64,000 bases of DNA from Bacillota bacterium (GTDB taxonomy: Bacteria; Bacillota; Clostridia; Lachnospirales; Lachnospiraceae). The position numbers were made by a program, and so were the translations under genes. Under the pieces are notes generated by a model that worked only from the letters and a program-made list of their open reading frames with translations, searched no databases and had not been told where the DNA came from. The stretch covers positions 48,504 to 112,503 of the forward strand of contig JAEZLH010000035.1 in the NCBI GenBank assembly GCA_023435895.1. Reading direction: 5' to 3'. Shown piece after piece: positions 1 to 9,788 of the stretch (positions are counted from its first letter, which is position 1; every line of letters begins with the position of its first letter).

Positions 1-1
1 T

Positions 2-400
2 ACAGAGAAAGAATTATTACAAGCGAAAGAGGAATATGCGGATTTTGATCTGGTATTTGTTGATACCGCCGGTCGATCTCATCGCAACAAAGAACAAAGG
101 GATGACGTAGAAGCATTGATAAATATCATACCCGAAGAGGAAAGAGAAGTTTATCTGGTTTTAAGTGCAACTACGAAATATAAGGATTTAATTAAGATCA
201 CGGAGGCTTATTCCGAGATTGTAAATTATAACCTTATCTTTACGAAGCTGGATGAAACAAGTTCAATCGGTAACCTATTCAATATTCGCATGTTGACGGA
301 AGCACCTTTATCATATGCCACATTTGGTCAAAATGTACCGGATGATATTGCACGTATCGATGCACAAAGCATTGCGAAGCAACTTCTAAGGGGGCAATAA
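2..400 (+). CDS. flhF: Flagellar biosynthesis GTPase FlhF, C-terminal part (5' end outside window)
   Basis: SRP-type GTPase of the NG family that helps place the flagellum and its export apparatus at the membrane. Only the last ~132 residues lie in the window; the frame is open from the first bases. The G3 motif DTAGRSH is seen near base 62 and the G4 motif TKLDE near base 244, followed by the SIGN(L)xN stretch typical of the C-terminal half of SRP GTPases. The stop is one base before flhG, so the two are almost certainly translated together, as in most clostridial fla/che operons. An Ffh/FtsY identity is unlikely given the flhG and che neighbours. Confidence 0.93.
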   Translation, partial: TEKELLQAKEEYADFDLVFVDTAGRSHRNKEQRDDVEALINIIPEEEREVYLVLSATTKYKDLIKITEAYSEIVNYNLIFTKLDETSSIGNLFNIRMLTEAPLSYATFGQNVPDDIARIDAQSIAKQLLRGQ

Positions 401-401
401 G

Positions 402-1283
402 ATGGATCAGGCTGAAAAATTAAGAAGAATGATAAAAGAGCAAACCCCACCAAGGAGAGTAGCACGTGTTATCACAGTAACCAGCGGCAAGGGTGGAGTG
501 GGTAAATCAAGTATTTCAGTAAACTTGGCAATTGCATTAAGCAAGCTGGGAAAACGAGTGGTAATACTTGATGCAGACTTTGGTTTAGCCAATGTTGAAG
601 TAATGTTAGGAATTCGCCCACAATATAATTTGGCAGATTTAATGTTTCGAGGGAAGAATCTCTCGGATATTATCACCATGGGACCTGAAAATATTGGGTT
701 TATTTCAGGTGGATCAGGCATTCAAGAATTGACAAATTTAACCAGAGACCAAATCGTTTATCTGATTCAAAAGCTTGTAGAGCTTGATCAGAGGGCAGAT
801 ATTGTAATAGTTGATACGGGTGCAGGCATCGCGGATTCCGTTTTGGAGTTTGTCGGTGCAAGTTCAGAAGTGCTCCTTGTGGCTACACCAGAGCCTACCT
901 CTATCACAGATGCCTATGCATTGTTAAAGACCTTGAACCGAAAGACCGATATCAGCTTACAGGACACGGTAATAAAGATGATCGCGAATCGGATTGACAG
1001 TTATGATGATGGTAAGGAGCTCTACGAGAAACTGAGCTTGGTTGTAAATAAATTTTTGAACTTTAAGCTGGAGTATATGGGAGCAGTACCACAGGATCAG
1101 TTCGTGTCTAAGGCCGTAATGATGCAAAAACCTGCCGTAATTGTATATCCCAATTCGCAGTTCACGAAAACAATCACACAATTCGCTGAAGAATTATGTG
1201 ATCAAAGAAGTGAGAATGTGCAGAGTAAAAAAGGAATAGCACAGCTATTTACCAATTTGCTCCGTACAAGAATTAAAAAATAG
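402..1283 (+). CDS. flhG: Flagellum site-determining ATPase FlhG (MinD/ParA family)
   Basis: A 293-residue MinD-like ATPase that partners FlhF and sets flagellar number and position. The deviant Walker A SGKGGVGKS is at residues ~28-36, the DADFGLAN switch region at ~58-64 and VDTGAG at ~138-142. A short basic N-terminal segment (KLRRMIKEQTPPRR) before the P-loop is typical of FlhG, where such a motif stimulates FlhF GTPase activity. It starts one base after flhF and precedes the PilZ gene. MinD itself is excluded by context and by this N-terminus. Confidence 0.94.
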   Translation: MDQAEKLRRMIKEQTPPRRVARVITVTSGKGGVGKSSISVNLAIALSKLGKRVVILDADFGLANVEVMLGIRPQYNLADLMFRGKNLSDIITMGPENIGFISGGSGIQELTNLTRDQIVYLIQKLVELDQRADIVIVDTGAGIADSVLEFVGASSEVLLVATPEPTSITDAYALLKTLNRKTDISLQDTVIKMIANRIDSYDDGKELYEKLSLVVNKFLNFKLEYMGAVPQDQFVSKAVMMQKPAVIVYPNSQFTKTITQFAEELCDQRSENVQSKKGIAQLFTNLLRTRIKK

Positions 1284-1354
1284 AATTGCTTATTGTTTGA
1301 TGGAGATATACTGGTTAAATATTTTGACGTATGATTAAATCCTGGGGGGATGGA

Positions 1355-2116
1355 ATGTTTCGCGAAGTCTTAAAAATAGGTGACAAAATTGATGTTAGAC
1401 ATATACTGAAGTCGGGAGCGGCTTACCCGAATGCAAAAACGTATGCAAGCCAGTTGATTGACACAATTGATAACAATATTATTCATATTGCAACTCCGAT
1501 TATGAATAGCACGCCGGTTATTCTAAATGTCGGTGAGCATTTTAATTTGTGTTTTTACAGTGCGCAGGGCTTGTTCCAGTGTAACTGTGTTGTATTAAAA
1601 AACATAAGGGAAGGAAATATCATCGTTGCCATTGTGCGGATTATTTCTAATTTAGAAAAGATTCAAAGAAGGCAATATTTTCGACTTGGATGTATACAAA
1701 ATGCCGATTATCGGATTATTTCAGGTGAAGAAGAAGCATTGGTTAAAAAAATCACAGAGGATGATTTTAACAACAGCGAAGAGAGAAAAGAAAGTAAAAG
1801 CAGACTTGAGGAATTAGAATCGAGATGGATTACAGCGGTAATACTGGATATCAGTGGAGGAGGATTACGATTTACCTCCGGTTCACTGCATAACTTTGGA
1901 GATAAAGTTAAGATTAAATTGGAATTAGCTTTGTCATCAGGAATCAAGTTAATGATTTTGGGTGCCAGCATAATATCCACTAATCGGATTTATAATAAAA
2001 CAGGTGTTTATGAACATAGAGTTGAGTTTAATGATATTCTTAAGAGAGATCGTGAAGATATCATCAAATATATTTTTGAACAAGAACGAAAACGCAGGGG
2101 TTCGATGAAGAATTAG
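1355..2116 (+). CDS. PilZ-domain flagellar brake protein, YcgR-like
   Basis: Predicted c-di-GMP receptor that slows the flagellar motor. An N-terminal YcgR-like domain (residues ~1-100) is followed by a PilZ domain with both binding motifs: RRQYFRL (~106-112) and DISGGG (~165-170). The longest frame begins 24 bases upstream, but this ATG sits about five bases after a GGGGGG run and is the better start, giving 253 residues. A charged, low-complexity Glu/Lys/Ser insert (~135-155) sits inside the PilZ domain, which is longer than usual. Its place between flhG and cheB fits motility control. B. subtilis YpfA/MotI has the same role. Confidence 0.87.
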   Translation: MFREVLKIGDKIDVRHILKSGAAYPNAKTYASQLIDTIDNNIIHIATPIMNSTPVILNVGEHFNLCFYSAQGLFQCNCVVLKNIREGNIIVAIVRIISNLEKIQRRQYFRLGCIQNADYRIISGEEEALVKKITEDDFNNSEERKESKSRLEELESRWITAVILDISGGGLRFTSGSLHNFGDKVKIKLELALSSGIKLMILGASIISTNRIYNKTGVYEHRVEFNDILKRDREDIIKYIFEQERKRRGSMKN

Positions 2117-2152
2117 TTGAATGATTCATATAAGGAAGGATTTTATCGAAAT

Positions 2153-3250
2153 ATGAAGAAAAATATTTTAGTAATAGATGACTCTGCACTTATGAGAAGG
2201 GTACTCTCTGATATAATTAATTTGGATGATCGCTTCCAAGCTGTTGACAGTGCTGTGAATGGATTGGATGGGTTGGAGATTCTTCAAAATAAAGCAAAGG
2301 ATTATGATGCTGTGTTACTGGATATTAACATGCCTCGTATGAGCGGTATCGAATTACTGGAGCAAATGAGAGAAAATCACATCAAGGCAAATGTAATCGT
2401 CGTAAGTACCATCGCTAAAAAGGATGCAAAAGAGACGATTCGGGCTTTAGAATTAGGTGCGTTTGATTTTGTGACCAAGCCGGAAAGTTATTTGGAGTTT
2501 AAGAATAACATTTTTTCAAACCGCCTTATTGATTGCTTAGTGCTTGCTACGAAAGCGGAAGATAAGAAAAATTCGGAAATTGCGGTGACAAAAACGCCGA
2601 TCAGAGAGGTGAAGCAGGAACTGAAAAGCAAAGCTGTAGTAAGTACAGCTCCTTCATCAGTAAAAGGATGTAATAAGTTAGTTGCCATAGCATGTTCCAC
2701 AGGGGGACCCAAAGCGTTGCATACGGTGCTTCCAAAGCTTTCTAAGAATTTGGATGCAGGCGTTTTAATCGTCCAACATATGCCAGGAGGCTTTACGAAA
2801 TCGCTTGCAGACAGATTGAATGAATTAAGCCCGCTAACGATAAAGGAAGCTGAGGACGGTGAGCTGTTTCAGAGAGGTCATGTGTATATCGCAAAAGGTG
2901 GATGTCAGATGCGCTTAAAACAAAGTGAGGATGGCAAACATTATCTGACGGTGACTTCAGAGCCAGCAAGACATGGATTATTACCATGTGCGGATATTAT
3001 GTTTGAATCGTTAGAAGAGATCGTAATGGATCAAATAACCTGTGTAGTACTTACCGGTATGGGCGGAGACGGAACTGCCGGTATTTCAAAGTTATATAAG
3101 AAACACAATTTGCATGTAATTGCTCAAAATGAAGAAACCAGTATTGTATATGGTATGCCTAAGGTTTTAAAAGAAGCCGGTTTAGCAGATGAAGTCGTTG
3201 CCTTGAACGATATTTCGGATGCCATCATGAAGAATGTGGGGGTGTATTAA
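2153..3250 (+). CDS. cheB: Chemotaxis response regulator protein-glutamate methylesterase CheB
   Basis: CheB removes methyl groups from chemoreceptors and deamidates them during adaptation. An N-terminal receiver domain has the acidic pair DD (9-10) and phospho-acceptor D57 in LLDINMP. A ~60-residue linker leads to the CheB methylesterase domain, where ACSTGGP (catalytic Ser), QHMPGGFT (His) and MGGDG (Asp) form the triad. A TTG 36 bases upstream would add 12 residues, but AAGGAAGGA at 2132-2140 points to the ATG at 2153. The stop directly abuts the cheA start. No cheR lies in this part of the operon. Confidence 0.95.
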   Translation: MKKNILVIDDSALMRRVLSDIINLDDRFQAVDSAVNGLDGLEILQNKAKDYDAVLLDINMPRMSGIELLEQMRENHIKANVIVVSTIAKKDAKETIRALELGAFDFVTKPESYLEFKNNIFSNRLIDCLVLATKAEDKKNSEIAVTKTPIREVKQELKSKAVVSTAPSSVKGCNKLVAIACSTGGPKALHTVLPKLSKNLDAGVLIVQHMPGGFTKSLADRLNELSPLTIKEAEDGELFQRGHVYIAKGGCQMRLKQSEDGKHYLTVTSEPARHGLLPCADIMFESLEEIVMDQITCVVLTGMGGDGTAGISKLYKKHNLHVIAQNEETSIVYGMPKVLKEAGLADEVVALNDISDAIMKNVGVY

Positions 3251-5338
3251 ATGGACGTAAGTCAATATCTTGAGATTTTTATCGAAGAAACCAAAGAACA
3301 TTTACAAAATTTGAATGAACATTTATTAGTATTAGAGCGCGAGCCTGAGAACGAGGGAACAATTAATGAGATTTTCCGTGCTGCGCATTCCATGAAGGGT
3401 ATGTCCGGTACAATGGGATATAAGAGAATGCAACATTTAACCCATGATATGGAAAATGTTTTTTCTGAAATTCGTACTGGCAAGATGAAAGTAACTTCTG
3501 AATTGGTGGATATTTTGTTCAAGGGATTAGATGCTCTTGAAAATTATCTCGAAAATATTCAAACTGATGCAACAGAAGGTGAAAACGATAATGAGGACAT
3601 TATCAATGCACTGAATAATTATTTAAATGTAGGGCTGGGTAAAGAACCTGTTTCACCGGCTGCTACGGACAAGCCTGCAGCTGCATCAACCGAATCAACC
3701 CAGGATAACGGAAAGATGAAGTTTAAGGGAATCATGCTCGAGGAACATGAAAAAAAGGCAATTGTAAAAGCGGGTATGTTAGGTCTTAATGTAGTCGGAC
3801 TTACTGTTTACATACACGAGTATTGTGTATTAAAAGGCGCAAGAGCATTTATGGTTAATCGCAGTCTCGAAGAATTGGGAGAGATTATTAAACTTAATCC
3901 CAGTGCTCAGGACTTAGAAGATGAAAAATATGATTTTGATTACTCTGCATTCATTATCACACAGCAGACACCGGAAGTGATTGCTCAAACAGCTTCCAAT
4001 GTGTCAGAAGTGAAAGAGGTAGTGGCAGATTATATTAAACTATCCGATGCAGAGGTAGCAAGTTATACCGCTGCAATAAATCAGAGCGAAGCTCCTTCTA
4101 CACAAGTAAATCAGCAGAAGGAAACCAGCTCATTAAAGAATAGCAATAGTACTCCGGCAGCAAAACCTGCGGCAAAGCCTATTTCAAACCGCTCTGTTCG
4201 TGTTGACATTGATAAGCTGGATGTATTAATGAATCTGGTAAGTGAGTTGATTATAGCAAAGAATGGATTGATTTCCATCAGTAGCACTTCTGATATCATG
4301 CTTGATAATACCTACCATGAGCAAATTGAATATTTGGAGAGAGTAACAACGAACCTTCACGAATCCGTTATGAAGACAAGAATGGTTCCTATTGAAAGCG
4401 TTGTAAATCGATTCCCTAGAATGATTCGTGATTTATCAAAATCACTCAATAAAGAAATGGAATTATTCATGACCGGTGAAGAAACAGAGCTTGACCGAAC
4501 CGTAATTGATGAAATCGGTGATCCGTTAATGCATTTACTTCGAAATGCGGCTGACCATGGATTGGAATCAAATGAAGAAAGAATTAGAAATGGCAAAAAT
4601 GCTGCTGGTTCCATCTATCTGGATGCTTATCAGGATGGTAATAACGTTGTCATTGAAGTGAGGGATGATGGCGGCGGTATTAACACCGAAAAGATCAAAA
4701 ATAAAGCCGTTGAAAAAGGCACCATTACCCATGAGCAAGCCCTTGAGATGACAGATAAAGATATTATTGATATCCTATTCCGTCCGAGCTTCTCTACCGC
4801 AGAAGTGGTAACCGATGTGTCTGGTCGTGGTGTAGGTCTTGATGTTGTAAAAACAAAGATTGAAGCACTGGGTGGTGAGATTGAGGCAAAAACAAAGCTT
4901 GGAGAAGGCTCCAACTTTATCATTCGTCTTCCTTTAACACTTGCAATTGTACAAGCTCTCATGGTTATCATCGGAGATGAAAAATATGCACTTCCGCTTG
5001 GCAGTATTCAAACGGTTGAGGATATTCATATTGATGAAATTAAAACAATATCCGGTAAGGAAGTTATTAATTTAAGAGGTAACGTGGTTCCGATTGTAAG
5101 ACTTGGGGAGGTATTAAAATGTACCAGACCCGAGAAAGAGCCGGATGAGCTCACTGTTGTTATTGTCAAGAAAGGCAACAGACTTGCAGGTATGGTAGTA
5201 GATGAACTGTTAGGTCAACAGGAAATAGTAATTAAGTCAATCGGAAAGTACATCAAGAATCATAAAATTATTAGTGGTGCGACCATTCTCGGTAATGGTG
5301 AAGTGGCTCTAATTCTGGATGTTAATTCTTTAATATAA
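3251..5338 (+). CDS. cheA: Chemotaxis histidine kinase CheA
   Basis: Receptor-coupled histidine kinase that phosphorylates CheY and CheB. The 695 residues show the P1 HPt domain with phospho-His H46 (RAAHSMKG), a P2 CheY/CheB-binding domain (~155-260), an Ala/Pro/Thr-rich linker, the P3 dimerisation helices (~315-380), the P4 kinase with N-box HLLRNAADHG, G1 DDGGGI and G2 GRGVGLDVV, and the P5 CheW-like domain (~565-695). The ATG follows the cheB stop without a gap, so coupling is likely. Length and motif order are normal for a Firmicute CheA. Confidence 0.97.
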   Translation: MDVSQYLEIFIEETKEHLQNLNEHLLVLEREPENEGTINEIFRAAHSMKGMSGTMGYKRMQHLTHDMENVFSEIRTGKMKVTSELVDILFKGLDALENYLENIQTDATEGENDNEDIINALNNYLNVGLGKEPVSPAATDKPAAASTESTQDNGKMKFKGIMLEEHEKKAIVKAGMLGLNVVGLTVYIHEYCVLKGARAFMVNRSLEELGEIIKLNPSAQDLEDEKYDFDYSAFIITQQTPEVIAQTASNVSEVKEVVADYIKLSDAEVASYTAAINQSEAPSTQVNQQKETSSLKNSNSTPAAKPAAKPISNRSVRVDIDKLDVLMNLVSELIIAKNGLISISSTSDIMLDNTYHEQIEYLERVTTNLHESVMKTRMVPIESVVNRFPRMIRDLSKSLNKEMELFMTGEETELDRTVIDEIGDPLMHLLRNAADHGLESNEERIRNGKNAAGSIYLDAYQDGNNVVIEVRDDGGGINTEKIKNKAVEKGTITHEQALEMTDKDIIDILFRPSFSTAEVVTDVSGRGVGLDVVKTKIEALGGEIEAKTKLGEGSNFIIRLPLTLAIVQALMVIIGDEKYALPLGSIQTVEDIHIDEIKTISGKEVINLRGNVVPIVRLGEVLKCTRPEKEPDELTVVIVKKGNRLAGMVVDELLGQQEIVIKSIGKYIKNHKIISGATILGNGEVALILDVNSLI

Positions 5339-5351
5339 GGGGGATAACAGA

Positions 5352-5804
5352 ATGGAAGCATTGGATGTAAAACAATTTATTGTAGCAACACTGAATGGCG
5401 AGTTATATGGAATTGAAATAAAGTACATTGATAATATTATTGTCATGCAGAATATTACGAGAGTGCCTAAGTCCCAGTCTTATTTTAAGGGAGTCATTAA
5501 CCTCAGAGGTGAGATTGTACCAGTTATGAGCCTTGGACACCGACTGGGCAATGAGAATACAGATGATGTGCCAAAGACCAGAATTATCATTGTAAGACCC
5601 GAACCGCAGGCAGCTCCTCTGGGATTGATTGTGGACGGCGTGAAGGAAGTTATTACGATGAGTGACAATGAAATCGAGAAGATTAATTATAGTGACAAAG
5701 ATGCAAAGGGTAAATTCAATCTAGGTATTGGCAAGTATCAGAATGATCTAATTAATATTGTAAATATCCCCGCTGTAATCTTTGATAAAGAAGTTAAAAA
5801 CTAA
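5352..5804 (+). CDS. cheW: Chemotaxis coupling protein CheW
   Basis: Small adaptor of 150 residues linking chemoreceptors to CheA P5. It is a single CheW fold, with the receptor-contact segment FKGVINLRGEIVPV at ~45-58 and NLIDxVV-like strands following. GGGGGAT just upstream is the ribosome binding site. It lies 13 bases after cheA and 23 before cheC, in the order cheA-cheW-cheC-cheD seen in clostridial operons. CheV is excluded because there is no receiver domain. Confidence 0.96.
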   Translation: MEALDVKQFIVATLNGELYGIEIKYIDNIIVMQNITRVPKSQSYFKGVINLRGEIVPVMSLGHRLGNENTDDVPKTRIIIVRPEPQAAPLGLIVDGVKEVITMSDNEIEKINYSDKDAKGKFNLGIGKYQNDLINIVNIPAVIFDKEVKN

Positions 5805-5827
5805 AACTGTTTTGTGAGGTGTATCAT

Positions 5828-6448
5828 ATGTCTAATATTGATTTAAATAAGCTTGATTATATGCAATATGATGTTCTTCGAGAGATAGGTAATATCGGGG
5901 CAGGTAATGCAACGACTGCACTCTCACAAATGATAAATTCAAAAATTGACATGAAAGTTCCCAAAGTAGATATATTGGAATTCAAGGAACTTTCTGATAT
6001 TGTCGGCGGTGCTGAGAATTTGGTGGTTGGGATTTTATTCACTCTGCAGGGGAATATTGATGGAATGATGATGTTCATGATGGATATTCAGGCATCTAGG
6101 CATTTAGTGAATTTGTTAATGGCAAATGATGTAGGAAATTCATCCAATGAATTCTCTGAAATAGAACTTTCTGCTTTAAATGAAATTGGTAATATTATTG
6201 CAGGGGCTTATCTTTCCTCTTTATCTTCCTTAACGAATATACTGATAACAGCCAGTGTTCCCTATATGGCAATTGATATGGCAGGGGCAATATTAAGTGT
6301 TCCTGCAATTGAATTTGGTAAAATAGGAGACAAGGCACTGTTGATTCAGACAGAATTTGGTGACGAGGGACATGCTGTAAATGGCTATTTTATTTTAATT
6401 CCGACATTAGATTCATACGGAGAAATATTATCTTCATTAGGATTATAG
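5828..6448 (+). CDS. cheC: CheY-P phosphatase CheC
   Basis: CheC dephosphorylates CheY-P and is activated by CheD, part of the three-way adaptation system of Firmicutes. The protein has 206 residues and two copies of the active-site helix: EIGNIGAGNATTAL (~residue 20) and NEIGNIIAGAYL (~125), each with the conserved Glu and Asn. The GTG at 5819 is upstream, but TGTGAGGTG fits the ATG at 5828 as start. It overlaps no neighbour and is followed eight bases later by cheD, its binding partner. FliY/CheX are less likely since two full motifs are present without a FliN-like tail. Confidence 0.94.
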   Translation: MSNIDLNKLDYMQYDVLREIGNIGAGNATTALSQMINSKIDMKVPKVDILEFKELSDIVGGAENLVVGILFTLQGNIDGMMMFMMDIQASRHLVNLLMANDVGNSSNEFSEIELSALNEIGNIIAGAYLSSLSSLTNILITASVPYMAIDMAGAILSVPAIEFGKIGDKALLIQTEFGDEGHAVNGYFILIPTLDSYGEILSSLGL

Positions 6449-6456
6449 GAGAATGA

Positions 6457-6942
6457 ATGGGTGAAATAATTAAAGTCGGGATGGCTGATTTGAATGTGTG
6501 TACCTCACCTAATGTGATAACAACTCTTGGTCTTGGGTCATGTGTAGGAATTGTCCTTCATGACCCGATACGAAAGATAGCTGGAATGGTTCACATTATG
6601 CTTCCTGATAGTAAAAAGATATTAAATAACGAAAATAAGGCAAAATTTGCTGACACAGGAATAGATGCATTAATACTGGAGATGACTAAAATAGGTGCAG
6701 ATCGAAAGGTTTTAATTGCAAAGATTGCAGGTGGAGCGCAAATGTTTGCCTTTAGCAATAATAATGAGATGATGAGAATAGGAGACCGTAATGTGGAAGC
6801 GACAAAGTTGAAATTGCAGCAACTAGGAATTGCAATTAAAGCGGAAGACACTGGAGCAAATTATGGTCGTACCATCGAATTTAATTCTGACAGCGGAATG
6901 CTACTAATTAAATCAGTTGGAAAAGAGAAAAAATTAATTTGA
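6457..6942 (+). CDS. cheD: Chemoreceptor glutamine deamidase CheD
   Basis: Deamidates receptor glutamines and binds CheC to raise its phosphatase activity. The 161-residue protein contains the catalytic Cys in LGLGSCVGI (~residue 30) and the His in GMVHIMLPDS (~50), spaced as in the CheD family. The start ATG has GGAGA a few bases upstream. It is the last recognisable chemotaxis enzyme before a small membrane protein and the motility sigma factor. Confidence 0.95.
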   Translation: MGEIIKVGMADLNVCTSPNVITTLGLGSCVGIVLHDPIRKIAGMVHIMLPDSKKILNNENKAKFADTGIDALILEMTKIGADRKVLIAKIAGGAQMFAFSNNNEMMRIGDRNVEATKLKLQQLGIAIKAEDTGANYGRTIEFNSDSGMLLIKSVGKEKKLI

Positions 6943-7012
6943 TTTGTGAATGAATTGATGTCTTCCATTATACAGAAGTAAGACATGTATAAGAATATAG
7001 AGGGAGGTCAAT

Positions 7013-7255
7013 ATGCAACTAAGGTATATACCGGCTTTCATTGTTCTATTAGCAGCGGCGATAACTAGTATTATCAATATCGTTAATAATGTTGATTTGC
7101 TTACCGGCTTAAAACGACTACTTCTTGCGATAATCATCTTTTATATCATAGGATTAATAGCAAGAGTATTATTGAATAGGGTAACGTCACCAAAGCTAAA
7201 AAACCAAAAAACAGAAGAGATTCAACGTGAAGAATTACAATCCGAAAAGGAATAA
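7013..7255 (+). CDS. Small two-helix membrane protein of the flagellar operon
   Basis: An 80-residue protein of unknown function. Two hydrophobic helices (about residues 5-24 and 35-54) are followed by a charged cytoplasmic tail rich in Lys, Glu and Gln. AGGGAGG at 7001-7007 gives a strong ribosome binding site. It lies between cheD and the sigma factor on the same strand, so it is probably co-transcribed and may belong to the membrane side of motility. I recognise no domain. Confidence 0.72.
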   Translation: MQLRYIPAFIVLLAAAITSIINIVNNVDLLTGLKRLLLAIIIFYIIGLIARVLLNRVTSPKLKNQKTEEIQREELQSEKE

Positions 7256-7325
7256 GAAAGATCCGTTGACAAAATGTAGATATACGGGTTTCTGCATCAA
7301 TATCTGTTAAGTTTCAGGAGGAGCC

Positions 7326-8093
7326 ATGAACGCTGAAAATAAACAAAAGCTTTGGGAGGACTACTCAAAAAGAAGAACACCGGAGCTTCAGGAAAAGATT
7401 ATAATTGAATATGCAGGTTTAGTAAAAATGGTCGCCGGACGATTAAGTATGTATCTTGGCTATAATGTTGAGTATGACGATTTAGTTGGTTATGGTACTT
7501 TTGGCTTGATTGACGCTGTAGATAAATTTGATTATACTAAAGGTGTAAAGTTTGAGACGTATGCCTCTTTGCGTATACGGGGAGCCATTTTGGATCAAAT
7601 CCGTAAGATGGACTGGATTCCTCGAAGCATTCGTCAAAAGCAGAGAAAAATAGATATTGCTAGTCAAAGTCTTGAAATAAAATATGGTCGTATGGCATCG
7701 GATGAAGAAATTGCTAAGGAACTCGAGATCTCTATTGACGAATTTGATACATGGCAAAATCAAACGAAAGTAACTAACATTATTTCTCTGGATGAATTCA
7801 TGGATCAGGGATCAGAAGCAAAAGTAGAACCAAATCTTACTTCTGATTTTGATCGACCGGAAAAAATATATGAGAAACAGGAATTAAAGAGTATCTTAAT
7901 TCAAACACTAGAGAGTTTAACTGAGAAAGAAAAGAAAGTCATCATTTTATATTATTATGAGGAGCTGACCTTAAAAGAGATAAGCAGGATTTTGGAAGTG
8001 TCGGAATCCCGCATATCCCAGCTGCATACCAAAGCTTTGCAGAAAATGAAAGGAAAGCTAGGGAATAATATAGAACTTTTAACCAGTTATTGA
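7326..8093 (+). CDS. fliA: RNA polymerase sigma factor for flagellar operon, FliA/SigD (sigma-28)
   Basis: Alternative sigma factor that transcribes late flagellar, chemotaxis and autolysin genes. The 255 residues show region 2 (LVGYGTFGLIDAVDKFD and FETYASLRIRGAILDQIRKMDWIPRS), region 3 with the DEEIAKEL helix, and region 4 helix-turn-helix (LTLKEISRILEVSESRISQLHTKAL). The DWIPRSIRQK segment is a hallmark of the WhiG/FliA group. AGGAGG lies at 7317-7322. It may be under anti-sigma FlgM control, but flgM is not in the window. Confidence 0.95.
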   Translation: MNAENKQKLWEDYSKRRTPELQEKIIIEYAGLVKMVAGRLSMYLGYNVEYDDLVGYGTFGLIDAVDKFDYTKGVKFETYASLRIRGAILDQIRKMDWIPRSIRQKQRKIDIASQSLEIKYGRMASDEEIAKELEISIDEFDTWQNQTKVTNIISLDEFMDQGSEAKVEPNLTSDFDRPEKIYEKQELKSILIQTLESLTEKEKKVIILYYYEELTLKEISRILEVSESRISQLHTKALQKMKGKLGNNIELLTSY

Positions 8094-8144
8094 CATCCGC
8101 ATACCAGTTAAGGCTATCAATATGCATAATAGGGGGTTAATAGG

Positions 8145-9749
8145 ATGAAGGGTAAGAACGGGTACTTTCAATTAGTAATAAAAGATGATGGTACATATAT
8201 GATCATCCATGAAGCTAAAGAAGACGGTGAGCCCGTATTCTATGATGAGATAAGTGCTTACCTTTTAGAAAAAAGAATTTTTGAATTTGATAAGATTGCG
8301 ATTGGAAGAGCGCTTTCTTTATTAAATGATGTATCAGAAGTAAAGATTACTCCTGATGTAATAAATGCTGTAAATGAAACTGTCAAAGTATCAATTGACA
8401 GTGATAAAATGTTTGCTACAGGCAGGTTTTATCCGCCTTCAAACGGGGGAAACACAATTACCAAAGAGGATATTGTCCATGCACTGGTGAGTGCAGGTGT
8501 AAAATATGGCTTAGATGATGATACAATTAAAGATATTTTAAAAGAAAGAAAATATTGTACCGATTATATTTTAGCAAAAGCTACTCAAGTAGAGCAGGGG
8601 AAAGATGCAAAAATAACGTATTATTTCAATACGGATCCTAATTTAAAACCTAAGAGAAATGAGGATGGAACCGTAGATTTTCACCAGCTGGATATAATCA
8701 GTCATTGCGATAAAGGTGATTTAATTGCCGAGCTCACTCCAATGGATAGCGGGAAACCAGGAATCGATGTATGCGGCAATATAATTCGACCATTAAAGGT
8801 AAACAATAAAATACTTCGGCATGGCAATAATATATATATGTCCGAAGATGGACTCAAAATGTTTTCCGCAGTAAGCGGTCATGTAACACTTACCGATGGA
8901 AGGGTATTTGTGTCAGATACGTATGAGGTTCCGGCTAATGTAGATGCGTCCACCGGAGATATTCGATATGATGGGAATGTGTTGATACGCGGTAATGTCA
9001 TCACAGGATTTTCTGTTCGTGCCAAAGGCGACATTGAAGTAAATGGTGTTGTAGAAGGCGCATACTTAGAGGCTGGTGGACAAATCATATTAAAACGCGG
9101 CATGCAGGGAATGAATAAAGGTGTTCTAACGGCCAAAGGAAATATTATAACTAAATTTTTAGAGAATGCAGAAGTATTCGCAGGTGGTTATGTTTCAACA
9201 GAATCCATCCTTCACAGTAAAGTGAATGCCAAAGGAGATATTATTGTAGGCGGAAAAAGGGGATTTGTTACCGGAGGAGAGATTCGTTCGGCAACGATGA
9301 TATCTGTTAAAACTGCGGGTTCTCATATGGGAACAATGACCTTGCTTGAAGTTGGAATTGACCCTGGCATTATACAGGAGTATCGAGAATTGGAAAGAAA
9401 GATATCAAGTATGATGAAGGACAAAGAAAAACTGACACAAGCATTGACTATCATTCGGAAAAAGCAGGATATGGGCGTGGTTCTAGACCAGGAAAAGAAA
9501 GATCTCCTAATTCAAATAACTCAAAATAGTATTACACTGGAAGCTGAACTAAAGGAAGCAAAAAAACGTTGTGAAGAATTGAAACTAGAAATGGATAATG
9601 CAAATGCATCAGGTGTGATAAAGGTATCCGACAATATCTATCCGGGTACAAAAATCTCAATATCAAACGTCATCTATTATGTTCGTGAAGAAATTAAATA
9701 CAGTAAATTTATCAGAGATAAAGCCGATATAAAAATATTACCATTGTAA
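8145..9749 (+). CDS. FapA-family (DUF342) polymer-forming protein
   Basis: A 534-residue protein with an N-terminal region, a central parallel beta-helix-like DUF342/FapA domain (~residues 160-400, with regular Gly-rich turns such as GNVITGF, AKGDIEVNG and AGGQIILKRG), and a C-terminal coiled coil (~410-490). FapA proteins are linked to flagellar assembly and surface polarity; the Vibrio FapA affects cell polarity and localisation, but a biochemical activity is not settled. It follows the sigma factor in the operon, as is common in clostridia. The start is placed at the ATG after GGGGG at 8132-8136. Confidence 0.82.
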   Translation: MKGKNGYFQLVIKDDGTYMIIHEAKEDGEPVFYDEISAYLLEKRIFEFDKIAIGRALSLLNDVSEVKITPDVINAVNETVKVSIDSDKMFATGRFYPPSNGGNTITKEDIVHALVSAGVKYGLDDDTIKDILKERKYCTDYILAKATQVEQGKDAKITYYFNTDPNLKPKRNEDGTVDFHQLDIISHCDKGDLIAELTPMDSGKPGIDVCGNIIRPLKVNNKILRHGNNIYMSEDGLKMFSAVSGHVTLTDGRVFVSDTYEVPANVDASTGDIRYDGNVLIRGNVITGFSVRAKGDIEVNGVVEGAYLEAGGQIILKRGMQGMNKGVLTAKGNIITKFLENAEVFAGGYVSTESILHSKVNAKGDIIVGGKRGFVTGGEIRSATMISVKTAGSHMGTMTLLEVGIDPGIIQEYRELERKISSMMKDKEKLTQALTIIRKKQDMGVVLDQEKKDLLIQITQNSITLEAELKEAKKRCEELKLEMDNANASGVIKVSDNIYPGTKISISNVIYYVREEIKYSKFIRDKADIKILPL

Positions 9750-9788
9750 CGATAATTGGATTGTCCATGTGACAGATCGGAGGTAACT